NCBI RefSeq assembly: GCF_000247815.1
Contig: NC_021684.1
Span: forward strand, 6,769,814-6,833,813
Source: Ficedula albicollis
Lineage: Eukaryota > Chordata > Aves > Passeriformes > Muscicapidae
Direction: 5' to 3'
DNA: 64,000 nt
This document shows, in pieces, positions 29,301 through 41,300 of this stretch. The notes under the pieces were generated by a model. That model saw nothing but the letters and a program-made list of their open reading frames with translations, was not told the DNA's origin and ran no database searches. The position numbers and the translations under genes were made by a program. Every line of letters begins with the position of its first letter. Within the stretch, counting starts at the first letter, position 1.

Positions 29301-32300
29301 CTACCCTGCTGCAGAAATGTTCCATGGCAGCATCATTCAAATGCAGAGCTGCATGGCTTTTGTATGCCTTGAAAGGGCTTGGCCATTTGTCACCCCTCTG
29401 TGGCACTAAAGCTCACACACACAAGCTCTGCTGTGACTGTATAGTTTGGGTCTTCATAAACCCCTTTTGCTCTCTCTGGGCATCACATAGATTTACCTTT
29501 CACATGTTCAGTGACCATGTGAACACGTGAAAACATAAACATGTGAGAACACTGATTGCTCTCTCTGGGCATCACATAGATTTACCTTTGACATGTTCAG
29601 TGACCATGTGAACCCGTGAAAACATAAACATGTGAGAACATTGATAAAGATTGTTTCTTTCCCTTCTCTTTGTAGATTCAAGTATGTGTAGCAATCCACC
29701 AGAGCGTGGCACAGAAGTGCCAGTTGTTCCTAGCAGAACTGGGCAGACACAATTATGTCACTCCCAAAAGCTACCTGGAGTTCCTCAGCATCTTCAGTTC
29801 CCTTGTTGGAAAGAAGCAACAGGAACTGAAGACAGCCAAGAACAGGATGCAAAGTGGCCTAGACAAGGTTTGTTCCTCATATCCAGGAAAGTTTTGGGGT
29901 ACCCCTTACTCATTCTGAGCAGTGCATTTATAGCTGCAGAGATGCAGTGAGATGTCCTATACATGTCCTGTGTAACAGGAAAAAACTCAGGCTAAAGCAA
30001 GTGAGAACTTATACCTTCTGTCAGGGCCAGTCTTTCTGAAGGTAGCAGCTCTAAAAGAATAACAATCCCCCCAGTCTTTCTGAAGGTAGCAGCTCTAAAA
30101 GAGTAACGATCCCTAATCTTTGGGACCACAGACCCCTGTGTAGTTCAGCTCTCAGGATGTTCCTTACTAACTTCGAAATTGAAAGCCCTCTAACAAACAT
30201 TGTCCTGCTGCCTCATTGCCACAAGCTTATGAAGTAATGCCTAACATGCTCAGGCAGCATTTGGCACTGCTGTTTATAAGCACAGCACAGTGTCAGATTG
30301 TTGCTTAAGCAGAACCAGGGCAAGACCTATGCTTTGCACAGCCCAACACTTCGCAGGGAGCACCCTACAGAGCAGCACAGCCCTTTCCTAGGGCTTTCTA
30401 TGGCTGCTGCCCCTGCTCTTTTAACTCTGCTTTGCTCCCATAGCTCCTGCGAACAGCAGAGGATGTAGCGAAGATGCAGGAGGAGCTGGAGTCCTCCCGC
30501 CCTCTCCTGGCACAGGCAGCCAAGGACACCGAGGCAACCATAGAGCAGATAAAGGTACTGCTGCTGGGCAGCCCTGCACTTTCTAACTGCCCAGATTGGA
30601 CTGGACACAGGCTGCAGGGGCCTGGCAGGGACTGTGCAAAATCCTGCTTGATCAGAGGTAAAAACACCTCAGATGGGCACAGCAGATATTTGTGCAGAGC
30701 TGCACTGACAGCAAAAACTGCCTCCTGCTGGGGGTCCTTCTGTGGTGCTGGTGAGTACCAGTTGTTGCAGAAGCGATGGTTCATGTACCTGTCTGAAACC
30801 ACCACCCAGGGGTCAGGCAGCCGAGCTCCCAGGCCCTTGCAAGGACAGTCTAGCAACACTAACACAATCCTCAGGTGGCCTGAGCAGCTCTGAGTCAGAC
30901 TCATTGTTGAACAGGATCATTCCTCCACAATCCCATCCCCAGGGAGCTGATCCAGCTGCAGCCTGCCCTCCAAACCTCAGGGATCATCACACAGTCACTC
31001 ATGCCACTTCAGAAAACAGAACTGTTCTGTGTTGGCTGTCACTGCCTTCTCTCCTCATGTTCCTCCCTGCCTATCTCCTACTGTGGGATGGCCACTGGGA
31101 CAGAGTAAACAGGGACACTAACATAATACAGCTTTGCATGCAGAGGGAAAAGAAGCTGCAGTCACCTAAATTCCCACATAGCAGATAAGGATTTGGCTAT
31201 ATTCCACATTTCCTTTATGCCTTCTGGTAGTGTTTAAACCCTTGGGGGTATGCAGAAGTGACAATTTTAGAAACAAACCCCTAAGCATATCTTCCTATTC
31301 CTCCATCTCCCTACAAATTTGCAACCCTACGCATCCTCTTCTTGTGCCAATAAGAATATGGGTTGGGCAGCTAATTCCTGCAAGACTAGCATCATTCCAG
31401 GCACAGCCAGAGCTGGAGCTTGTGGATGATTTATACAGGTTGATGGAAACCTTCTCCCAGTATGGTGCACGAAGGGCATCCCATGCAGCAGTTAGGTCCC
31501 TGAGATCTGATGGAAGAAGACACAAAGTCTGCCAGGACAGCTGTGATCCTTTCCTAGCAGTGCCCAAGCCAAACATGCTTCTGAGGCTGTCTCTGGTATT
31601 GCAGGTGGACACAGCTGTGGCTGAAGAGACAAGAAGTGCTGTGCAGGCTGAGGAGGCAAAGGCCAATGAGAAAGCTCAGACAGCCCAAGCCATTGCAGAT
31701 GATGCTCAGAAGGACTTGGATGAAGCCCTTCCAGCCCTGCATGCCGCTCTTGCCAGCCTGAAGAACCTCAACAGAAATGATGTTACAGAGGTAACTGTGT
31801 CAAGGGAGAGAGTGCCAGAGCTGGGTCTGGTCAAGGACAGCATCTCCTGTTGCAGCAATTCCCTTTCAATAGGTTTGCAACACCCCCAGCCTTCTCCTGC
31901 ATCTACCCCCCCACCCTGGGCTCACTCTTGGCAGCTGCCTTGCAGCTTCTCACCTTCACTCCTTCAGATGAAAATGGAAAGGGAGGGCAGTAAGTGGCCT
32001 GTAGGTGTTTCCAGCATGTCCTGGAGAGGCTGTGGAGGGGGGCTCACCCCACGTGCCTGTCCATGGGGGTAGGCAGCAGGTACCACCAAGCAGCCCCAGG
32101 TACTGACTGTGCAGCAAAGGGACAGAGCTGGCAGCACCCTGAACCTGCAGGCTCTCTGAAAAGGGATCCACCACAGACAGAGAAGAGGCAGCAGGCTGAA
32201 TTCAAGGAATACTGGCTTGAAATAGGCTAGTGAGAGAAAGAAGGGTGATTCTGAGCCTGCAGGCATCACAGCCCATAGCCAAGACAAGCACACTCAAGAA

Positions 32301-35300
32301 GTACAGATTTCACCACACAGGGAGATGCTTATTGCTCTGCAGTTGTGAGTGACAGACCTTTTTATTCTCCCAAAAGCACACAAACCCCTTTCCTCAAAAA
32401 ATGGGGAAAGACACAGACAGTGTTGGCCCACTTGCCCCCAGCACCCATCCTCTTGTAGAGCTGGCACAAGAAGTGTCTTGTCTATCCAAGGCTTCCAATG
32501 CCACAAGATGCATTAATTTCTTACCCATCATCTAAACCAGCCCCCAGAAACTCCATCTTTAAGGATTAAGCTCCTAGTCTCTTTATTCCAGCTGCCAGGT
32601 CATGACCCAAGTAACCTGTCACTGGAGCAGAGACCACCAGAGTTCTCTCCGTGTCCAGAATTAAGGACCCAGCCCAATCAAAAGAGAACACCACTACTGT
32701 GGCAGAGAGCAAGGATTCCTTTGACCTACTGCTTTACATAGGGCAGCTCCCTCAGGGGTCCCTTGGAGGAAGCTGATGCCTGTTTCTCCAGCTCCTCCAC
32801 CATCTCTCTCAGGCGATCCTCATTGCAGTAAAAATACACATACAGGTTGCGCTCTGCCTGCACCATGGGGTTCTCCAGAGACCTGCGCTTGATCTCCAGG
32901 TCACTCAGGAGCTCTGACAGCTTTTGGCAGAGGTCATCCTGCATGATGATCAGTTGCTGCATCAGCTTGGAGATCTCCTAAGGGACAGAGCCCAAACTCA
33001 TGTGAACATGGAGAAATAAAGGGATTTTCCTAATACCTTGTAGGACATACCTGTGGAACAGCTCAACCCCCCAAAAACAAACTACTCCCCCAGCTCTGGC
33101 CTCCAAACCCTCCCAGTCCAAGAAGCAGAGGTGGCTTACTGGGTCACCTTGGCCAAAGCACCCCAATCTCAACACTGCACAGCACTTGTGAGACACAGCG
33201 AGAAACACCTTTGTCCCATAGCCAGCTGCTGTCTCACTGAACGGCTTTTGGGGCAAGGCAAGGATCAGGCCAGCTTCCCCTCCCTCTGTGGCTAGGAGGA
33301 GCCAAGTCTCTCCCCTGCAGCCAGGGAGCATGGCAGAGGGCTCCCTGTGCTCACCCTCTGCTGCCCAGCAAGGCCCAGGGGAGGAGGAGTGCTTCCTTAC
33401 CGGCGAGGAGACCTGCAGCTGGTTGGAGCTGTTGTACAGCTGGTGATAGAGCACCTCTATGGAGGACTCCAGGGCAGACACCTGAGACATAGGAGCTTCC
33501 AGCTGGGCTTCCAGTGCCCTCTTGTCCTGAACCAGCTGGGAGCACTTGGCTGCCATCGCCTCGTAGCTGCGGAAGGGCTGCTTCTCCTGATCTTTTCCCA
33601 TCAACATGTCCCAGAGCCTGTGAGAGGGCACAGCCAGCCAGAGCTGTGAGCACAGCACCAGTACTGAGGAAGAACAGGGCTCTGAGGTTGTGCACTGTAA
33701 GACTGGGATGCAAGCTGGTATCAGCCACTCCTGGTGAACATCCCATGTCATGGAGCTCTGGGAAGAGCACCATGATGGAGCAGGCTGACTCAAGAGCCAG
33801 TGTTGGATTTTTTTTTTTTTTTGGCAGACACCAGCAACAGCTACTCCAAAACTGTGTGAAGAAGACTGAGAAAACCTAGTCTTTTTTTTTTTTTTTTTGG
33901 CAGACACCAGCAACAGCTACTCCAAAACTGTGTGAAGAAGACTGAGAAAACCTAGTCAATGCAGGACACCTAATCAGACAAAGGTCTTGCTCTAAGTAGC
34001 TTGTGCTTTCTTGAGGCCCAGTTCTCCTTCTCCATGGCTGAAGACTGGTTAATACACTCTCTACCTTAATGTTCCAGAAGAAACTTTTGTTCTCTGTACT
34101 CATTCCATTTTCCAAGCCCAAACTTTGCTTCATAAGTCGAAGCCAGACAAAAAGAAGTAGATCTGGGAAATTTCACACCACCGTGGAGTCACAGGGGCTC
34201 TGCACTGACAGAAGAGCACTGCTAGTCTACCTGGTAGCTTGGGTCTGCTGCCTGTCTTGGCCATTCCCATGCCACTGTCCCCACACCTAGTTTGTTCTTC
34301 AAGCTCAGACCCCCCAGGCCCTTACCGTGTAGCAGTGAGGTCTTTGGAGTCTATCCATTTGTGGGAGGGCCCAGCATCTCTGAAGTAGTTCTGCTGCTCC
34401 TGCAGCCTGGTGGGGGATTCCCTCGTGACCGTTTCGATCTTCTCCAGCCAAGCAGCCATCCTTTCCAGCTCCTTTCCCTCCCTTCTCAGCTGAAACTCCA
34501 GCAGGTCCAGGCGGCTGTGCTGGCTCAGTAGCCACACAGCCGCCTCCTCCTGCCTCCTGGCAGCGTTCTGGAGCCGGGCAACTTGCAGGCTGAGGTGTTG
34601 GCGCAGGAGGGGCAGGCGAAAGCGGCGAGCCTCTGCCTGCAGCAGGGGCGGCAGCCGGTGTGTCAGAGTCCGCGCGATGTCGAAGCGCAGGGCGCGCAGC
34701 TGCCTCTGCAGCACGGCAGCCTGGCTCTGCAGCTCAGCCTCAGCAGCCTGCTGTGCAGGGGGACACAAACGGGCTGCTGCACTGCGCTGCCTGGCTCTGC
34801 CACCCCTCCCAACTTGTCAGCTGTGCTCCAGCACGAGGGACTGCCTGTAGCACAGGCAGACCCTGCCACAGAGGATGGTGGAGGAAGGGGACATTGGCCC
34901 TACCTGGTTATCCTCAAGAGCTTCCAGAGTCCTCTGGGCACACTCCAGCGCAGCACAGGTGCCTTCCACTTTTGCTGTTGTGACTATGACCTCCCTTCGG
35001 GCACAGATATATGCTGTCTCTATTCGAGCCAGCTCCTTCCAGAAGCTGTCTTGGTCCTCCAGCAGCTCATCTCCATCAGTCCCAAGACTTTTTGGCATTG
35101 ATGTTTTCTTGGTGTCCCTTCTCTCTGTGACTTCTTGGGTGCCATCTCTCTCCTCACTCTCCATGTTCAACACGTCTCTCTCATTCCCTCCCTCCACTAG
35201 CTCTGCCTTTGAACCTTGGACCAATCCTCCCCAGCTTGCTGGTGCCACCCCCCATGGTGTCTTTGTGCATTCTTGATAAGGAGCTGCTCTTCTTTCTTCT

Positions 35301-38300
35301 GGTATTTCACAGTATGAGTCCATTTGTTTCTCAGCCTTCAGCCCCTCCTCCAGGCTGCTCTCTCCCTGTGCACTTGCTTCCCAAACATCTGGAGCCTGAA
35401 CGCACTCTGGTAGGACCTGCTGAATGAAGCTCTCAAATGCATCAGTGGCCTGTTGTTCTTGCTCCAGGTAAGGAGCAAGATCTGTCTGGCATAGCAGTGT
35501 TGGCAGCTGGCCCATCCCCGTGTTCCCATGACACTCTGACACCTGCTCTGCAGCCTTGCTGACCTGGCTCAAGACAGCTCTGGTTTTGAAGATCTTCACT
35601 TTCAGATCCATATGAGCCATCACAGCTCTGGTTTTGAAGATCTTCACTTTCAGGTCCATATGAGCCATTCTCAACTCCTGCTTCACCACTTTCTCCTCCT
35701 TCTCCAAATACTTCTGCTCCTGCTGCAGCTTGTTAGTCCAAGCCAACAGCTTCCCGTACCTCCAGAGCTGGCAGTCGTAACAGTGCTTCAGCTCCTGAAG
35801 CTCCTGCTGCAGGGCCTCTTGAGAGGGCCCCTCATCTGCTATCGAGCTTGGGAGCTGCTGGGCCTGGCAGCACGTTTTCAGGGCATCCTCCAGGGCATCG
35901 CCTTCCAAAGTGGGTTTGCCTGCAGCCAGCAGGGCCTCGTAGGCTTCCACCTCAGCTGGGCTCAGCACGTTCTCCTCGCTCACCTTGCTGCAGAACCACT
36001 CAAGGAATTGCTTTGTCTCAGGGCAGTCAAATAGCCACTCAATTTCCTTCTCACAGAGGGTGTCTGCATGGGGGTAGATCAGCCTCAGCGTTGCCATGAA
36101 GTTGGCTGCTCTGTTGACAGAGTCCAGTGGGAAGGAACATCTCCAGCTGAACATGGCAAGGATGGTCAGCACTGGAAGGGAAAAAGCAGGAGTCATCCTC
36201 AGAGATTCTGACACCCACAGGCATCTCAAGGGTGGTGCAGCAGCACTCCTAGGCGCCTGCTTGAGGGAAGACTCAAGCTGTCCCTGCACAAGTGCTGAAG
36301 ACCATTGCTGTGGTGGGGTACAAGACAAATGAGAGTCCATGGAACAAGGGAAAAAGCCTGCCTGTGCCCCATTTCCATACAGCCTTCTCCCTAGGGCCGT
36401 ATAGATTTAGCTCCTTTCCAAGATACATTCAGCCCCTAGGAACACACCTATTGAGTAGCAGAGCAGGCTTTTTCAGCCTATGTTTCATTTGTTCCATGCC
36501 CTTTCTGATAACCAGCTTTCCCTTCAAATGCCTCTGTCCTCCCTGCCTGTGTATCGCATCCTCTAAGTGTCCTACCTCTTGTCCCAGTCTCCTCTGGCCC
36601 AGCTGAGGGAGGGATGAACACCCCATCTTCCAGAAAAATCAGGTTAGCCCAACTGTTTTCATTTGGGTTTTGCAGGTACGAGCCCTGCAGCGGCCTCCCC
36701 CTGGCGTGAAGATTGTGATCGAAGCCGTCTGCATTATGCATGGAAAAAAGCCCAAAAAGGTGGCAGGAGAAAAGCTAGGCACCAAGGTAGATGATTACTG
36801 GGAGCCAGGCAGGGCCCTTCTCCAGGACCCAGTGCAGTTCCTGAACAGCCTGTATGATTATGATAAGGTAAGCAGTGGCAGAAGGAAGCTATGACTGGGA
36901 TCAGGCACTGCCTTACAGACATCCTTGTCACAGTAGTAAGAAACTGAGCTCCTTGTGGGCAACACCAAGGATGAGGGTGTATTTGGCCTGGAAGCCCTCA
37001 TGTGAGTCGGGTGTACTTCATTGCCTTGGGCAATGGGACCCAGACACAGAACTTTTCACATTCTATCCCACTCTTTTGTGTGGAGCAGCTAGACAGAGCT
37101 GATATGGGAAGGGATTTACCCAATCCCACAGCTGTGGCTCCCAGACCTCGACAATCAGCCATTTGATTCCTCTTGCTCCAGTGCGATGCCTTGACCATCC
37201 TGTCAGATCCTGGGGTGCTGCTGCCTCTGGGGGAAGCCCTCAGGAGATCAGTGATGAGCGTGCTAGAGAGCTGACTGAGGAAAGTCTCTTTCTCTCCCAC
37301 TGTTCTTTGCAGGACAATATTCCAGAGAGTGTGATCAAGGCCATCCAGCCCTACATTGACAATGAGGAGTTTCAGCCAGCTGCCATCGCCAAGGTCTCCA
37401 AAGCCTGTACCTCCATCTGCCAGTGGGTGCGTGCCATGCACAAGTACCACTTTGTGGCCAAGATTGTGGAGCCCAAGCGGGTAAGAAACCCTCTGACCCA
37501 GTTGCTTTTGGTGTTCAGGAACACAGTACTAGCAGCTCCCTTCTGCAGGAGATGCTGGGAATTGCCATGTTCTCCAGGTCAGGACATAACACCTTTGTCA
37601 TCCAGGCATTGGATTGACTGAGATAGCAGTAGCTAGCACTTATCAGCAAGTGCTTTTATGGAAAACCAACTCATGCTCCAAGATCTCTGGCTTTTGGGGG
37701 AAGAGTCTGACCACATACCCAACCTACCCACTGTTTCCTTGTGCATCTCCCCAGCAAGCCCTGCGGGAGGCAGAGGAGGACCTGCGTGCCACTCAGCTGA
37801 TCCTTGACGAAGCTAAGAAGCGCCTGAAGGAGGTTGAAGATGGCATTGCCACCCTGCAAGCCAAGTATGAGGCCTGCAAAGCCAATAAGGAGGAGTTGGA
37901 GAGGAAGTGTGAGCAGTGTATAGAGAGACTGGCCCGTGCCGATGTGGTAAGGGACAGAACTGGCTTCTGCCTGCCTATATGTGGCAACTCAATTTCAGAT
38001 AAGCAGCACAGTGGTGAAAATATCCATGTGCCTGCAGCTCATGACAATCCTAGGCTGAAGCTATCTGGCTTGGTCTCAGCAGTGCAACAAAAAGCTAAGC
38101 TAGTCAGGCACTGATGTACAAAGCTGCTGTCCTCCAGTGCACAGCTTCCTCAGCTAACAATGGGTCTTCAGGACATCTGAGAGCATCTCAGTAATCCCAG
38201 GATTGAGTGCCTAAAGCCAATAATAGAACTCAGAATATGTCAGGGACCACCCCAACCTCTGGTGACCAAAATCACCTGCAGCATTATCCAGAGAGCAGCA

Positions 38301-41300
38301 GGTCCAGGACACAAGGTTAGACCACACAGCAGCTCTCACATGTGCAACTTATCCCACAGCTCATCAACAGCTTGGCTGATGAGAAGGTGCGCTGGCAGGA
38401 CACTGTGGAGAGCCTGGATGACAAAATCAACAACAGCTCTGGGGATGTGCTGTTTGCAGCTGGCTTTGTGGCCTACCTGGGCCCTTTCACAGTAAGTGTG
38501 CAGTGCTCAGCACTCAGTTTGCAGCTCTGCTGTCCTGGCCAGGGAGAAAGCAGTAAGTGTGCAGTGCTCAGCACTCAGTTTGGAGTTTTGCTGTCCTGGC
38601 CAGGGAGAAAAGAATAGGACACAAGGGTGTGAATTCCTCCAGGATCTGTCTCCACTTGTGCCAGAGGCTACACAGGGCCAGTTTGAATGGGAACAGGAGG
38701 GTTTAGATACTCACAACAGACCAGCTGCAACTTAAAGAAAGGCTATGATGGTGTTTGTCATGGCAGGGAAACTACAGAGTAGCACTGACCACGGAGTGGA
38801 TGAGGGAGCTGGCTGAAAACGACATTCCCCACAGTGAGGATGCAAGCCTCATCAACACCCTTGGAGACCCCGTGGAAATCCGCTCCTGGCAGGCAAGTTT
38901 CCAAAAAACCCAAACCAAACAATACTTGAGGAAGAAGAGGCCTCAGGTGAAGAGCTAAAACCATCAGCTCACCACTCACCAGGACCTCCTGGACCAAATA
39001 ACAGGCTCCAAACCAAGCAGCTGGATAATGGCCAAGTATCTCCACACTGCAGAACTGGAACTGCTGCCAGGCCTGGGCAGCAGCAAAGAGGCCATCAGCC
39101 TCGATCTGTAAGGCTTGTTCTTTACAAACCCCAGGCTCAGAGCCAAGCTCTGGCCATAGCCTGCCCAAGCCTGACTCCACAGCACAGCCCCATCCTCTGC
39201 CTTGGGCAGAGGTACCTTCACCACCATCCCCTGTCCTCCCACTGGGAGCACTCAGGGGCCAGGGCAGCAAGGGCTTCTCTCTGGTCACCTATGTGCACCA
39301 CCAAGTGTCCAAACAACTTCTTCTACCCCATTAGATTGCTGGTTTACCCAACGATGCCCTGTCTGTGGAGAATGGGGTAATAAGCCGATTCTCCCAGCGC
39401 TGGACTCACTACATAGACCCACAAGGACAAGCAAACAAGTGGATCAAGAATCTGGTAAGAGCTGTGAGGAGGAAAGCTGGGACTGCCAGGATAGGGAAAA
39501 CAGCTTTCTGTCAGGAGCTGTGCAGAGCAACCTCAGGCTTTGGGCTCTAGAGCTGCAAAACCCCATGCAATGCCAGCCCAACCTAACCAGCACCAGACAG
39601 TCTCCACTTCCAAATTCATCCTAGGTGGATTTCCCTTCTCAGGGAAAGCAGCATAGGGCAGGAGGAGCCCTCATGTAAGCAAGCAAGGCAGCAAGCAAGC
39701 CAGATTCCCACACTGGCTGTCCACTAACATTCTGGGAGCCTTCACCTCACGAAACAACAAGCATGTCCCATAATAGTTTTCAGGTTTCCAGCACAGAGGG
39801 ATCAGGGTAGCAATACCTGGCTGTTGAGGACAGTCCCTACTGACAAAGTGCTGAAAACACTGACCATCACCTCTTCTGCCTTTTTGAAGGATCAGGCAGG
39901 AGGCTGAGGCAGCTGCTCCTGTTTTGCTTCTTGAGGGCTTTTCCCACCCACCTGCTCTTACTTTGCAGGCTCTGCCCTTAATTAGCAGTGTGGGGCTCCA
40001 GAGGGATATGGCTCTGTGAAGGAGATTGTCCCTTTTCTGCTGTCTCATTGAGCTCTCTAGTGCCTGCTGATGTAGGATAAACTTACCAGTTTTTATATAT
40101 ATATATACTTGCTAGTTTATATATATAGCCAAAGTCTAGCTGAGCAAGAAAAGATATTATTTCTGCTGCCCCAGGGAGCTAAATCAGTCCAGTGAGAGGT
40201 GTACTGTGCACCAGAGCTGGAGGTGGAGGTAGCAGTACACCACAGAAACCCTACCCTCCCTGCTGCCTTTCAGGAGAGGGCAAACAGCCTGGAGGTGGCC
40301 AAGCTGAGTGACCGGGACTTCCTCTCCACTCTGGAAAACACCATTACCTTTGGGAAGCCCTTCCTGCTGGAGAATGTGGGCGAGGAGCTGGATCCAGTCC
40401 TTGAGCCTGTCCTGCTGAAAGAGGTGCTATGTCTCACCTTGGCAAGGAGGGCAGTGGGTACCTGGCTGAGCTGTAAGGGGCCAGCTGGCCAGGGTGCCAC
40501 GGGGTGTGGTGCATTTGTAGGGCTCCTTGGGCAGGCAGAACTCATATGGATGAGTGAGTCCCATGCCTTGGCCAGGGCTCCAACACATTGACAGCCTCCT
40601 GCACACACTGGTCTTCTGCCAGCAGGCATCTCTGCCTGGGAGGCAGGGCCATGAAATACTACTGCTGTCTTCACATTCGGGCCTTTAGTTATGCAGGGAA
40701 ACTTGGAGCTCCTCTGTCCTGAGAGCCTTCAGACTCTCTCCTCACTGCAGAGCCCAGGGCACAGCAGGATGCCTCTCCTCACAAGAGGTAGCCATCCCAG
40801 CCTTCCTGTATTTGTCCTTCTCTGGTACAGACCTTCAAACAGCAAGGCAGCACCGTGCTGAAGCTGGGGGATACAGTGATCCCCTACCACGATGATTTCA
40901 AGATGTACATCACCACCAAGCTGCCCAACCCTCACTACAGCCCTGAGGTCTCCACAAAGCTCACCCTTATCAACTTCACCCTCTCACCCAGGTACCTCCT
41001 TTTACCCCATTAATTGCCCATCCTGCTCAGACTCATTCCTTGCAGTCCTCACACATCTTTCCCCCTCACCTGCCACCCTCACTTCCATGGCTTTTGTTAC
41101 AGTGGCTTGGAAGACCAACTGTTGGGAGAAGTGGTGGCTGCAGAGCGGCCTGACTTAGAAGAAGACAGAAACCAGCTAATTGTTAGCAATGCCCAGATGC
41201 GTCAGGAACTAAAGGAGATAGAAGACCAGATCCTGTATCGGCTCAGCACTTCTGAAGGAAACCCTGTAGATGACTTGGAGCTCATCAAAGTCTTGGAGGC

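Larger units (their letters stand above)
29676..38491 (+). other. DNAH1: DNAH1 visible exons 34-40: coiled-coil stalk and microtubule-binding domain
   Basis: Exons: 29676-29867, 30444-30554, 31605-31790 (coiled coil 1); 36676-36867 and 37313-37480 (microtubule-binding tip); 37755-37946 and 38360-38491 (coiled coil 2). The first half shows heptad-rich Ala/Glu/Lys sequence such as [19 protein letters not shown]; the tip contains [18 protein letters not shown] and [12 protein letters not shown]; the second half contains [19 protein letters not shown]. The stalk carries the microtubule-binding site away from the ring. The intron between coiled coil 1 and the tip (31791-36675) holds the antisense HAUS3-like gene. 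Confidence 0.94.

Noticed and set aside
29469..29644. Direct repeats as a CRISPR-like array
   Set aside because: Only two adjacent copies with no spacers, in a vertebrate intron; it is an ordinary tandem duplication.
31230..32072. 280-codon + strand open frame around a stalk exon
   Set aside because: The exon 31605-31790 is real; both extensions are intron read-through past an acceptor and a GT donor.
32726..36340. HAUS3-like gene as a processed retrocopy
   Set aside because: It has at least three coding introns with good splice sites and no genomic poly-A tail, which a retrocopy would lack.
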